Part shown: positions 24,500-32,548 of the stretch, in pieces
How the letters are laid out: each line of letters starts with the position of its first letter
How positions within the stretch are numbered: position 1 is the stretch's first letter
Source: PALSA-1353 sp036267155
GTDB lineage: Bacteria > Planctomycetota > Phycisphaerae > Tepidisphaerales > Tepidisphaeraceae
NCBI GenBank assembly: GCA_036267155.1
Contig: DATAWP010000063.1
Location: forward strand, 1-64,000
Reading direction: 5' to 3'
Length of the DNA stretch: 64,000 bases
Position numbers and translations under genes: made by a program
The notes under the pieces: generated by a model
What the model was told of the DNA's origin: nothing
What the model saw: only the letters and a program-made list of their open reading frames with translations
Databases searched by the model: none

Positions 24500-25033
24500 A
24501 TGCTTGCCACTTCCCCGCCATATACGATCCGCAGTTTTTGCCCGGAGGATTTGCCGGCCTGCCGGAAGCTCTACAACGAAGGCCTCCTCGGCGGCAAGCT
24601 GGCCGAGAACGACACGGCCCTGGACATCGACGACATTGATTCCGTCTACATGCACCACTCCGGCAACCATTTCTGGGTCGCCCAAACCCCGCCGGGCCAG
24701 ATCGTCGGCATGATCGGCGTGCAACATCACGAAGAAGGCCGCGGCCAAATCCGCCGACTCCGCGTCGCCCAGGATTTCCGCCGCCGCGGCATCGGCTCCG
24801 CGCTGCTGGAAACCGCCGTCAAATTCTGCCGGGAGAATCAGTATCTGAAGGTGGCCATGGACACGTTCACGGAGCGTGAGTCTGCGATCGAGATGTTCCG
24901 CAAATTCGGCTTCCGCCACGGCGACACCCGCTATTTCGCGGGGAAGGAGTTGATGTATTTTTATCTGGATTTGTATTCCGGCCCGCCGCGGCCGCACAAA
25001 GAGGACGGCGGGTTCGCGGGAATATCGCGATAG
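24500..25033 (+). CDS. GNAT-family N-acetyltransferase
   Basis: A 177-residue acetyltransferase starting MLATSPPYTIRSFCPEDLPA. The acetyl-CoA motif A is IRRLRVAQDFRRRGIGSALLE, with the R-R-G-I-G-S signature near residue 90, followed by motif B YLKVAMDTFTERESAIEMFRKFGF. The substrate is unknown. An in-frame upstream start at 24437 would run through a 13-base tandem repeat and is unlikely. The C-terminal 20 residues (PPRPHKEDGGFAGISR) are not part of the fold. It lies between a phosphoesterase and a toxin-antitoxin pair and is probably a single gene. Confidence 0.88.
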   Translation: MLATSPPYTIRSFCPEDLPACRKLYNEGLLGGKLAENDTALDIDDIDSVYMHHSGNHFWVAQTPPGQIVGMIGVQHHEEGRGQIRRLRVAQDFRRRGIGSALLETAVKFCRENQYLKVAMDTFTERESAIEMFRKFGFRHGDTRYFAGKELMYFYLDLYSGPPRPHKEDGGFAGISR

Positions 25034-25057
25034 AATCCGTTCGCTTGGACGATTGGT

Positions 25058-25282
25058 GTGGCCGAGCATGAGGTGGAAGAAGTATTGCGGAATCCGATTG
25101 AAAGACGCCGCGGCGACGCGGATTCGCAAGTATTGATCGGACGGACCGCCGAGGGCCGATTTTTGCGAGTGATTATTTCAGTCGACCCTGATCGCCGGGG
25201 CGTGTTCGTCATAACGGCTTACGATCTGAAAGCCAAACCGCTCAAGGCGCTTCGCCGCCGCATGAGAAAGCGAGGACTTTAA
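25058..25282 (+). CDS. BrnT/DUF4258-like small toxin, possibly N-terminally truncated
   Basis: About 74 residues from a GTG at 25058. The core HEVEEVLRNPIERRRGDADS, then VLIGRTAEGRFLRVIISVDP, then GVFVITAYDLKAKPLKALRR matches the BrnT-like/DUF4258 RNase-toxin pattern, in which a strand ending VITAYD or VITARD precedes a basic helix. Family members usually start with a WT/WD..N..H..HGV segment. Here the same frame reads PFAWTIGVAEHEVEE directly after a stop at 25031-25033, so the N-terminus is short and no ATG is available. The stop overlaps the next ATG by one base. It may be weakened or use a rare start. Confidence 0.6.
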   Translation: MAEHEVEEVLRNPIERRRGDADSQVLIGRTAEGRFLRVIISVDPDRRGVFVITAYDLKAKPLKALRRRMRKRGL

Positions 25283-25524
25283 TGAAAAGCAAAATCAAAA
25301 AACCTTCGCGAAAAACGACAAAGCAAAAGGACCCCAACCGATACTCCAAGGGTTGGAACCGGAAAAAGGTCCAGCGCGTGATCGACCACTATGAGAACCA
25401 GACGGACGATGAAGCGATTGCCGAGGACGAAGCGGCATATAACAATCCCTCGTTCACCATGATGCAAGTGCCCAACGAGCTGGTCCCGCGCGTACAAAAG
25501 CTCATCTCCAAGCGCGCGGGGTAG
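25282..25524 (+). CDS. antitoxin-like partner of the BrnT-like protein
   Basis: An 80-residue protein, basic at its N-terminus (MKSKIKKPSRKTTKQKDPNR) and with the conserved block YSKGWNRKKVQRVIDHYENQ followed by TDDEAIAEDEAAYNNPSFTM and MQVPNELVPRVQKLI. This block recurs in bacteria next to small toxins of the preceding type, where it is taken as the antitoxin. No DNA-binding fold is obvious. It overlaps the upstream stop by one base (TAATG), so the pair is translationally coupled, toxin first. Its role is inferred from context and not proved by a motif. Confidence 0.6.
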   Translation: MKSKIKKPSRKTTKQKDPNRYSKGWNRKKVQRVIDHYENQTDDEAIAEDEAAYNNPSFTMMQVPNELVPRVQKLISKRAG

Positions 25525-25529
25525 AGACG

Positions 25530-25619
25530 ATGGCCGAAAAGTTTGAATTGAAACCCGAGCCGGCAACAACGCAGCCGGCGCTTCCCATTCCGCCCGGCGG
25601 CGGCTTTTGTGCGAATTGA
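25530..25619 (+). CDS. possible 29-residue small protein
   Basis: An ATG five bases after the antitoxin stop opens a 29-codon frame, MAEKFELKPEPATTQPALPI, ending PPGGGFCAN. The composition (charged start, then Pro/Thr/Gln) does not match a known family. A spurious frame is quite possible. Its tight spacing to the toxin-antitoxin pair is the only reason to list it. Confidence 0.25.
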   Translation: MAEKFELKPEPATTQPALPIPPGGGFCAN

Positions 25620-25667
25620 AAACGTTGTATGTGAAAATGCTGTCATCGCAGCCGGGGACTCGCCGCT

Positions 25668-26327
25668 TCACTCCACATTCACCTTCGGCATCTCTTCCTG
25701 GTCGATTTGCGAATCGTAAAACAGCTTGCCGATGTCTTCGGCCATCTGATCGGACATCTGGGCGCGAATGTCGTTGTCGGTTTCTTTCGGGGTTTGCGGA
25801 GCCCAATTGGTCGTGATCTGTACGAATTCACTGGGCGAATCGGTTGGCCAACGCGTGTCGGCGGATTGGGAGTCCACGATCTTCACCAACGCTTCCATGT
25901 GCCCGCGCACCTGGCCGCTGCCAGGCGGTTTTTCCAGTTCGGCTCGGGTGATGTTCACGTATAACACCTGTTTGGCGCCGAGTTTTCGGCCGATGTCGGC
26001 AATCGTCATCTGGTGATAGGCTTGCGAGTTGGCGTCCCTCAGTCTTTCCAGGAGCTGTTGATCGACGATCGGGGCGACGTTGTTATAGGCCAGGGTTTTG
26101 TTCAGCGTCAGGTTCATGTGCTCGGATTCGATTGGGGAATCCAGGTTCAGGCCGTAGCTTTCGACCAGGACCAGCATTGAATCCTTCTTGTTCGGAACGT
26201 ACTTCGCCTTGACGGCTGTATCGGCTCCGGCCTTGTTCGAGGCGATACTCAGCAGGCTGCAACCCGCGGCCGCGCAAACGAAACAGACCAGCAGCACAAC
26301 CGTACATCGTTTGAGAAAAAGCGTCAT
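25668..26327 (-). CDS. lipoprotein of unknown function (first of pair)
   Basis: A 219-residue lipoprotein: hydrophobic signal VVLLVCFVCAAAGC with the lipobox cysteine near residue 23. The mature domain includes KDSMLVLVESYGLNLDSPIE, APIVDQQLLERL, and IADIGRKLGAKQVLYVNITR, a pattern like outer-membrane-associated proteins with an alpha/beta, TolB-N-like domain that sense or bind envelope components. The C-terminal MSDQMAEDIGKLFYDSQ is helical. Its start overlaps the stop of the upstream partner by four bases. The two proteins share the same overall design, so they may be distant paralogues. Confidence 0.65.
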   Translation of the reverse strand: MTLFLKRCTVVLLVCFVCAAAGCSLLSIASNKAGADTAVKAKYVPNKKDSMLVLVESYGLNLDSPIESEHMNLTLNKTLAYNNVAPIVDQQLLERLRDANSQAYHQMTIADIGRKLGAKQVLYVNITRAELEKPPGSGQVRGHMEALVKIVDSQSADTRWPTDSPSEFVQITTNWAPQTPKETDNDIRAQMSDQMAEDIGKLFYDSQIDQEEMPKVNVE

Positions 26328-27004
26328 TGTCCGGTATCCGTATCCGCCTCGTAACTCATGAACAGCTTGGCCACCTCGGTGGTCATGGCATCGACGGACT
26401 TATGGTACACGGTCTGCTCGTCGAGGTTGGGCAGACCTTCAGGGGGGGAATTCGGCGGATAGGCGCAGCTGATCTCGTCGTTCTCGTACGTGGCCTTGGC
26501 CTTGTGGTTGGTCACCTCGATGACCTTCACATTCGCGGCCGCTTCGCCCCGGGATAGGTCCGGTGAGTCGTTGGGATGAAGCGAGAAGCTGACCACCTCG
26601 ACATAAACCAGCCGAGTCACCGGCAGCCTGAGGGCGATCTGCTCGGCCGAGTCGGATTGCAATTCGGGATGCGCGTCCTGGAATCGGAGGATCTGATTAG
26701 TCGGCAGGAATTTCGTGCCCTTCAGTTCGTTCACGCCGGCGTCCTGGGCCTGCTGAAATTTGTGCTGCAAACTGGTGGCGACATCGGCGGAGATTCGCGG
26801 GTGATCCATCATCACGGCGGGGTCGGCCCAAACCACTACGGCGACTCGCTGGCCCTTGAGACCGGCGTAAGCGGCGGGCACATCACCTGGGCCCACGATA
26901 TTTGCCGCCACGCCGACGACTTCGCAACCGCTGCACGCCAGCAGCATCAGCGCCGTCAATAGCGTAACGATCGATGCTCCGCGCCAGAACCGGCCAGAAT
27001 ACAT
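26324..27004 (-). CDS. lipoprotein of unknown function (second of pair)
   Basis: A 226-residue lipoprotein starting MYSGRFWRGASIVTLLTALM, with a lipobox of the form LLACSGC. The mature part reads GLKGQRVAVVVWADPAVMM, ADVATSLQHKFQQA, and LRLPVTRLVYVEVVSFSLHP, an alpha/beta arrangement parallel to the downstream protein, and ends VDAMTTEVAKLFMSYEADTD, similar to MAEDIGKLFYDSQ of its neighbour. I prefer the ATG at 27004 because the signal peptide begins there; the open frame upstream to 27187 overlaps the DUF2752 gene. It is transcribed before the other lipoprotein with ATGA overlap. Confidence 0.65.
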   Translation of the reverse strand: MYSGRFWRGASIVTLLTALMLLACSGCEVVGVAANIVGPGDVPAAYAGLKGQRVAVVVWADPAVMMDHPRISADVATSLQHKFQQAQDAGVNELKGTKFLPTNQILRFQDAHPELQSDSAEQIALRLPVTRLVYVEVVSFSLHPNDSPDLSRGEAAANVKVIEVTNHKAKATYENDEISCAYPPNSPPEGLPNLDEQTVYHKSVDAMTTEVAKLFMSYEADTDTGQ

Positions 27005-27038
27005 ATTTGAAGTTCCTCGCGAAACGCGTGGCGAAGCA

Positions 27039-27530
27039 TTATCCCGACCAGCCATCGATTCCATGGAGGTGGATAAATATCTTCCATGCCCAGGCGATGA
27101 TCGCCCAGGCCAACAGCCCTGGAACATAATAGCGGCTGGGCCCCCTGGCCAGCAAACGATAAACAGCCCTTCCGGTGGCGGCCACATACAAGCTGGTCCA
27201 GAACATAGTGACGGTAAGCAGAGCCAGCAAAAATCCCATCGGCTGAATGTAGAAGCTGGCCAGAAAATTCCCCCTCGCGAACCAGGCGTAGCTCGTGGTC
27301 ATTCCGCAGCTCGGACAGGGCAAGCCGGTCCGAAGCAGGAATTGGCACTCTTCGAGGCCCAACTGGGTGTGGGTTCCGAGGCCGGTGGGGCTGGGCGTCA
27401 CTCGCGCGGCCGTGACCATGAGCGCCACGCAACCCAAGCTGATCGCCACGGCCAGGAGTCGGCCGAGTTTTCCCACGACCGCCGGCTCAAGGCGCGGAGA
27501 AAAAATCGGTGCAACCCGAGCAGCGCTCAT
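27039..27530 (-). CDS. DUF2752 membrane protein
   Basis: A 163-residue protein of the DUF2752 family, recognisable by CQFLLRTGLPCPSCGMTTSY, including the CPSCGMT signature near residue 92. Helices lie at about 20-42, 110-130 and 140-155. The CxxC may bind metal or form a redox pair, but the function is unknown. It precedes the two lipoprotein genes by 35 bases on the same strand, so one transcript may carry all three. The C-terminal WKIFIHLHG is typical of the family. Confidence 0.8.
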   Translation of the reverse strand: MSAARVAPIFSPRLEPAVVGKLGRLLAVAISLGCVALMVTAARVTPSPTGLGTHTQLGLEECQFLLRTGLPCPSCGMTTSYAWFARGNFLASFYIQPMGFLLALLTVTMFWTSLYVAATGRAVYRLLARGPSRYYVPGLLAWAIIAWAWKIFIHLHGIDGWSG

Positions 27531-28070
27531 TGCGGCACATTACCACCGACAGCCCTCGTTGCAATCATTTTTGCCCAAATACTGCGCGCTCCGAGCCCGA
27601 TTCTTTGTGCAAGCGGCGGGCAAGATCCGCGGCCTGGTGAGGAGATTTTTACAGACTGTCTGATAACTTCTATCTGTTCCACCGACGCGTTACCGCATAA
27701 TCGGACGCTTCTCCCCGCGCAACCTTGTGCGGCGGTCGCGGTGGACGGTATCAAATTTGCACCGCGATGGAAAATGAACCACCGAAATTTGCTGTAATTT
27801 TGGGCGGGTCATAAGGAATATATAAAATGGGCTAGTCAAATTGTTCGTTGACATCTAATATCCGATAGATGTACATAGATTCGCTGCTTAAGAAGCTCGC
27901 CAGCGCGAATTGATGTGTTGAACTGCGGTTACTCCAGCGGTTATCCAGCTTTGCGATCCAGCGCCTGTTTTCGTCTTTTCCCTGGAAGTAATCGCGACCG
28001 AAACGGTTCGCGCCGTAACTATTTGTTTCGGCGTGACTTAACCGCCTGCAACTGAAAGTGGTCAAGGCAT
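27531..28070. other. 540-base intergenic region
   Basis: No convincing gene or RNA was seen. The right part is AT-richer and carries a plausible promoter for the glycosyltransferase gene. Short frames here have no recognisable products. Confidence 0.5.
27848..27877 (+). promoter_or_regulatory. sigma70-like promoter upstream of GT4 gene
   Basis: TTGACA at 27848-27853 and TACATA at 27872-27877 are spaced by 18 bases. The start codon is nearly 200 bases downstream, so a long leader would result. The call rests on consensus matching by eye. Confidence 0.35.
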
Positions 28071-29453
28071 ATGCGCGTCTTCATGCTCGGGTGGGAGTTC
28101 CCGCCTTTTATCAGCGGTGGCCTTGGAACCGCCTGCTACGGCCTCACCAAAGCGATGAGCGGCTTGGGTACGGACATTATGTTCGTATTGCCGCGACCCG
28201 TCTCCACGCCTTTTTCCACGCATGTGCGCCTGGTGAGTCCGCGGCCCGGTTCGCCGCTGGCGTCGCCCAGCACCGAGTTTCGCCTTGATGAATTCGATCA
28301 CGTGACGTTCCGCACCGTTGACGCGCAAATGGGCGATCCATATCAGTCGCCCGCCAAATACGCCGCCGCGCGCGAGCAAGAAGCTGAGCGAAGTCGGCTT
28401 CTCAAGGCGACGGTAGTTGATCCTGCCACCGTGCCAACGCCAGCCTTGGCGGCCAAGCCATCGGGCGCGATCCCCAGCTTCATCGGCGCCGGCGTCACCG
28501 GCGGGAATTCTCCTTACGCCGGCGACATGTTCTCCGAAATTCAGCGTTATGCCGCCCTCGCCGCCGAAATTGCCCGACAAGAGGCAATCGACGTGGTTCA
28601 CGCTCATGACTGGATGACGTTCCCCGCCGGCATGGCTGTGGCCGGGCTTAAGGGCGTTCCACTCGTCATTCACGTTCACAGCACCGAATTCGATCGGTCC
28701 GGCCTGCACGTCGATCAACGCATTTACGACATCGAACGCCGTGGAATGCACAGCGCCATGAAAATCATCGCCGTCAGTTACCTGACCAAAAACCTGATCA
28801 CGCACCACTACGGCATCCATCCCGACAAGGTTGACGTCGTCTACAACGCCATCGAATCCAACGGGAACGGAACGGACGTGGAGAAGTACAACATCCACAA
28901 GGACGAAAAGATCGTTCTGTTCCTGGGCCGAATCACCATGCAGAAAGGCCCGGAATATTTTCTGGCCGCGGCCAAGAAGGTGCTGGAGGTCATGGACAAC
29001 GTGAAGTTCGTGATGGCCGGCTCGGGCGACATGATCCGCCGAACGATCGAAATGGCCGCGGGGATGGGAATCGGGCACAAGGTCCTATTCACCGGCTTCC
29101 TGCGCGGACACGACGTTGAAAAAGTTTTCAAGATGGCTGATCTGTATGTCATGCCGAGCGTTTCCGAGCCGTTCGGTATCGCCCCGCTGGAGGCCATGAG
29201 CCACGACGTTCCGGTGATCATTTCCAAGCAGTCGGGCGTTTCGGAAGTTCTCACGCATGCCTTGAAGGTGGACTTCTGGGACATCAACGAGATGGCCAAC
29301 AAGATCATCGCGGTGTTGCGGCACCCGCCGCTGGCAACGACGCTGCGCGAGCACGGCAGCTTCGAAGTCAGCCGATTAAATTGGGCGGATGCCGCCCGCG
29401 CCTGCGTCGGGGTTTACGAAGACGCCCGCCACGCCATGAATGGCCGGAAATAG
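28071..29453 (+). CDS. GT4 glycosyltransferase, glycogen synthase-like
   Basis: A 460-residue GT-B enzyme. The donor-independent N-terminal fold starts MRVFMLGWEFPPFISGGLGT, with the GGLGT loop typical of starch/glycogen synthases and related GT4 enzymes, then DVVHAHDWMTFPAGMA near 180. The C-terminal domain has VLFLGRITMQKGPEYFL, VMAGSGDM and the E-x7-E motif SEPFGIAPLEAMSHDVPVI. Many bacterial alpha-glucan loci pair such a gene with a GH57 enzyme, and a GH57 gene lies at 51080-52255, although 23 kb away. Whether it elongates glycogen or builds another polymer is not determined. An internal low-complexity insertion (about 95-150) is unusual. Confidence 0.85.
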   Translation: MRVFMLGWEFPPFISGGLGTACYGLTKAMSGLGTDIMFVLPRPVSTPFSTHVRLVSPRPGSPLASPSTEFRLDEFDHVTFRTVDAQMGDPYQSPAKYAAAREQEAERSRLLKATVVDPATVPTPALAAKPSGAIPSFIGAGVTGGNSPYAGDMFSEIQRYAALAAEIARQEAIDVVHAHDWMTFPAGMAVAGLKGVPLVIHVHSTEFDRSGLHVDQRIYDIERRGMHSAMKIIAVSYLTKNLITHHYGIHPDKVDVVYNAIESNGNGTDVEKYNIHKDEKIVLFLGRITMQKGPEYFLAAAKKVLEVMDNVKFVMAGSGDMIRRTIEMAAGMGIGHKVLFTGFLRGHDVEKVFKMADLYVMPSVSEPFGIAPLEAMSHDVPVIISKQSGVSEVLTHALKVDFWDINEMANKIIAVLRHPPLATTLREHGSFEVSRLNWADAARACVGVYEDARHAMNGRK

Positions 29454-29538
29454 CGATTCCCCGTGAAAATCCATGTCGGCAATCCCGCGGGTTTCGACCG
29501 CGGCACGCCACGTGAATATTCGCTAATCTCGGCAACCC

Positions 29539-29893
29539 ATGATTCAACTGAAGTGCGTTTATGAAAAACCGTCGCCGCAAGAGGGCTCACGAATACTCGT
29601 CGAGCGCCTTTGGCCGCGGGGCCTCACCAAGCAGAAAGCCGCGGTGGATCTTTGGCTGAAGGATCTGGCCCCGACTCCACAGCTTCGCAAAATGGTTTGG
29701 ACACGATCCGGCCAGATGGAAGCAATTCCAGCAGCGTTATTGGAAGGAACTGCAAAACCACAAAGACGCGACGCGTTTATTGATCCGCAAAAGTCAGGAG
29801 GGCCCGATCACGCTTGTGTACGCCGCGCGCGACGCGCAGCACAACAGCGCCCTGGCCCTTCGGCAGTTCCTCCGAAAACGGGGACGCAGCTAG
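29539..29893 (+). pseudogene. DUF488 family protein, frameshifted
   Basis: The first 50 codons (IQLKCVYEKPSPQEGSRI, then LVERLWPRGLTKQKAAVDLW) are a clear DUF488 N-terminus. At the A-run 29689-29692 one extra base shifts the frame. Without it the family sequence resumes as WFGHDPARWKQFQQRYWKEL, then GPITLVYAARDAQHNSALAL, ending at 29893. The last codons (KRGRS stop) are encoded by the left 23-base arm of the inverted repeat that bounds the neighbouring transposase, so the original C-terminus was replaced. The gene is probably dead. Sequencing error is possible for a single A. Confidence 0.75.
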
Positions 29894-30645
29894 TTTTGAC
29901 ACTCCCGGCGGATTTCGCTAGGCTTTTCCCATGCCAAGATCCGCGAGGATGGCTCCGGGCGGTCTCGTCTACCATGTCCTGAATCGATCCGTCGGCCGAA
30001 GGCACCTTTTCGGTCACGACAAAGATTACGAAGCCTTTCAACGGGTGATCCTTCAAGCTCACGAGCGGTATCCTCTGCGGATTCTGGCGTATTGCGCGCT
30101 ATCCACTCACTGGCATTTCGTGGTCTGGCCGGAGAATGATGGCGACGTGACGGATTTTTTCCGCTGGCTGGCGCACACGCATGCGATGCGGTGGCGCGTG
30201 TCGCACGGGACGGCGGGCGATGGGCATCTATATCAGGGGCGATTCAAGAGTTTTCCCGTTGAGACGGACGAGCATCTGCTGACGGTGTGCCGATATGTCG
30301 AGCGCAACGCTTTGTCGGCGGGGCTGGTGAAGCGTGCGGAGAATTGGAAATGGAGCAGCCTGTGGGCGCGGAAAAATGGCGACGCCGACGTGCGCGCGTT
30401 GCTGGCGCCGTGGCCGGTGCGGCGGCCATTGGATTGGACGAACCTGGTTAACGAGGCGATCACGGCGAAGGAATTAGATCGGCTGAAAACGAGCGTCGAG
30501 CGCGGCCGGCCGCTGGGGTCTGAAGATTGGATTCGACAGATGGCGAGTCGGCTGAAATTAGAGCACACGCTCCGCAGCGAGGGTCGTCCGCGCAAAACGG
30601 CGAAAAAGCAAGGCGCGAGATGAAAACTAGCTGCGTCCCCGTTTT
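29875..30645 (+). mobile_element. Y1/RAYT-type transposable element with 23-bp inverted repeats
   Basis: The transposase gene is enclosed by a perfect 23-base inverted repeat: left arm 29875-29897 (core GGGGACGCAGCTAG) and right arm 30623-30645 (core CTAGCTGCGTCCCC). The flanking bases on either side do not continue the symmetry. The left arm supplies the end of the DUF488 pseudogene and the right arm encodes the first residues of the DUF2142 gene. The outer limits, and whether the element duplicates its target, cannot be told. Y1 enzymes normally recognise subterminal hairpins, so long terminal inverted repeats are noteworthy. Confidence 0.7.
29931..30623 (+). CDS. Y1-type (IS200-like/RAYT) transposase
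   Basis: A 230-residue Y1_Tnp protein of the REP-associated tyrosine transposase group. It starts MPRSARMAPGGLVYHVLNRS, with the N-terminal R-G..YHV.NR signature, and has the HUH metal motif in ALSTHWHFVVWP (residues about 58-69). The catalytic tyrosine lies in the region SFPVETDEHLLTVCRYVERN. GHLYQGRFKSF is also typical. Single-strand transposition is known for the family. The stop overlaps the ATG of the DUF2142 gene (ATGA). The basic C-terminal tail (GRPRKTAKKQGAR) is often seen in RAYTs. Confidence 0.88.
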   Translation: MPRSARMAPGGLVYHVLNRSVGRRHLFGHDKDYEAFQRVILQAHERYPLRILAYCALSTHWHFVVWPENDGDVTDFFRWLAHTHAMRWRVSHGTAGDGHLYQGRFKSFPVETDEHLLTVCRYVERNALSAGLVKRAENWKWSSLWARKNGDADVRALLAPWPVRRPLDWTNLVNEAITAKELDRLKTSVERGRPLGSEDWIRQMASRLKLEHTLRSEGRPRKTAKKQGAR

Positions 30646-32026
30646 GGTTGCGGCTGTCGCGTGGGTGTTTGGGAGCGTGCTGGTGTTTTTGACTCCGCCG
30701 TTTCAGGTGGCGGATGAATTCTGGCATTTCTTCCGGGCTTATCAGGTCTCGATGGGGCAATTCGTTGCCCAAAGTCAGTACAATACTCAGGGGGGTCTGC
30801 TGCCGGTTAGTTTGCTGAAACTTTCCAGCCGCTTTGGGGATCTGCCCTTTCATCCGGATCGGAAAACATCGCGAAGGATCATTCTCGATGCGGGACAAAT
30901 TCCTCTTGATCCGGATCGGAAGACTTTTTGTTACTTCCCCGTGTCGGCGAACTATTCTCCACTGGTCTATGCACCGCAGGCGGTGGCGATTGCCGCGGGC
31001 CGGTGGATGGGAATGAGGCCGTTGGGGCTTTTGTACTTTGGTCGCGAAGCGGCTCTGATTGCTTGGACCGTCGCGGGGTACTTCACACTGAGGCTTACCC
31101 CGGCGCTGGGGTGGGCAATTGCGATTTTGATGCTCATGCCGATGTCGCTGGCGTCGGCGGCATCGGTGTCGGCCGATGCAATCACCAATGCGATCTGCCT
31201 GTTGTTCACCGTGCTGGTTTGGCGTCAAAGCGTCGGCGGCGGTGAAAATGCGCCGGGAATTGACGCCGGGAATAAAGTTGTCATATTCGCGCTTTCCGTA
31301 GGGGTAACTCTGTGTAAATTCGCTTATTTGCCGCTGATCCTGCTGGTGCTGCTGATTCCGCCGGACCGGCTGGGCGGAAAAGGACGATGGGGAAGATTTG
31401 TTGCGGGACTGATCGTGGTGAATCTTCTCGTATCGTTTGCGTGGCTTTGGGCAACGGCCGGCACGAGCCTTGTGCTGCGACCCGATCGGCCGGAGGTGAA
31501 TGTCTCGCGGCAGTTGGCGTTTCTTGAAAGTCATCCGACGGCGTTTTTCCCGGCGGTGGCGCGGGGCTTTGTGGATGATGGACCTTTTCTTCTGCATTCC
31601 TTTGTGGGGTATCTGGGATGGCTGGACAATCCGGTCTTGCCGGTGGTCGCGTGGCTCTATTGGCTGGCGCTGGTCTTCGCGTGCTGGCCGGTTGATGGCG
31701 ATCCGCCTGCGCCGGCAAGATGGCGTCTTGTGGTGGTGGCTGTTTCGATTTGCGCCAGCGCGCTGATTTTCGCGCTGTTCGATTATCTCGGCTGGACGCC
31801 CGTGGGCTCGTCGCGGGTGATCGGCGTTCAGGGCCGGTATTTCATACCGCTGGGCGCGGCCCTGTTCATTTTGATTTGGGGAACGATGCGGCGGTTGCCC
31901 AAGGCAATTCCCCCCCTTTCGGGCCGTTGTTTTGGGCGATTGGGCTTCATGGCGGCGGCCTTTTGCATCTGCGGATGCTTTTACACATTATTTCTGGTTT
32001 ACAGGCGGTATTACGTTGCCGGCTAA
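30620..32026 (+). CDS. DUF2142 membrane protein
   Basis: A 468-residue multi-spanning protein with the DUF2142 opening: after the first helix comes PPFQVADEFWHFFRAYQVSM, the acidic loop typical of the family, then TFCYFPVSANYSPLVYAPQAV. About ten hydrophobic segments follow, ending FYTLFLVYRRYYVAG. The family is predicted to be a GT-C type glycosyltransferase. The ATG at 30620 lies in an overlap with the transposase stop, and residues 2-9 (KTSCVPVL) are encoded by the right inverted-repeat arm of the element. The true ancestral N-terminus may have been lost or replaced. DUF2127 starts seven bases after its stop. Confidence 0.78.
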   Translation: MKTSCVPVLVAAVAWVFGSVLVFLTPPFQVADEFWHFFRAYQVSMGQFVAQSQYNTQGGLLPVSLLKLSSRFGDLPFHPDRKTSRRIILDAGQIPLDPDRKTFCYFPVSANYSPLVYAPQAVAIAAGRWMGMRPLGLLYFGREAALIAWTVAGYFTLRLTPALGWAIAILMLMPMSLASAASVSADAITNAICLLFTVLVWRQSVGGGENAPGIDAGNKVVIFALSVGVTLCKFAYLPLILLVLLIPPDRLGGKGRWGRFVAGLIVVNLLVSFAWLWATAGTSLVLRPDRPEVNVSRQLAFLESHPTAFFPAVARGFVDDGPFLLHSFVGYLGWLDNPVLPVVAWLYWLALVFACWPVDGDPPAPARWRLVVVAVSICASALIFALFDYLGWTPVGSSRVIGVQGRYFIPLGAALFILIWGTMRRLPKAIPPLSGRCFGRLGFMAAAFCICGCFYTLFLVYRRYYVAG

Positions 32027-32032
32027 AAAACC

Positions 32033-32548
32033 ATGATCGACGGTTCCACCTCCCACCCTCCGCATCGCCGGCGCGACGGGTGGATGGTGCGCGCCATCGG
32101 CGTATTCAAGATCATCAAGACCCTGATCCTGATTGGGGCGGCGATCTCGGTATTCAATCTGATTCACAAAGACATTGGGGATGTCGTCGATGCGTGGGCC
32201 CGCCGGTTCCATTTCGCGCCGGGGAATAAACTCGTGGATGACCTGGTGGACAGGCTGATGACCGTGACCCAGCGTCAGCTTTGGGTGGCTGGGTTTGTGC
32301 TGCTGGCTTACGCGGTGATGTTTCTTATCGAAGGCATCGGGCTGCTGCTGCTGGAACACTGGGCCGAGTGGATGACGGTCATCACAACCGGTGGACTGAT
32401 CCCGATCGAGATTTACGAGACCGTTCGCCGGCCGACGTGGTTCAAGGTGGGAGCGATGCTGATCAACGCGGCGGTGGAGGTATATCTGGTGTGGCGCGTG
32501 CGGCGTGAAGCGGCGGAGAAGCGGAGCGCGCGGCTCAACCCCAATTGA
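32033..32548 (+). CDS. DUF2127 membrane protein
   Basis: A 171-residue protein with helices near 23-42, 83-105 and 110-160. The DUF2127 family pattern is clear: WMVRAIGVFKIIKTLILIGA, then LIEGIGLLLLEHWAEWMTVI, then GLIPIEIYETVRRPTWFKV. The function is unknown. It starts seven bases after the DUF2142 stop. It overlaps the converging OsmC gene by 14 bases at its 3' end. Confidence 0.85.
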   Translation: MIDGSTSHPPHRRRDGWMVRAIGVFKIIKTLILIGAAISVFNLIHKDIGDVVDAWARRFHFAPGNKLVDDLVDRLMTVTQRQLWVAGFVLLAYAVMFLIEGIGLLLLEHWAEWMTVITTGGLIPIEIYETVRRPTWFKVGAMLINAAVEVYLVWRVRREAAEKRSARLNPN

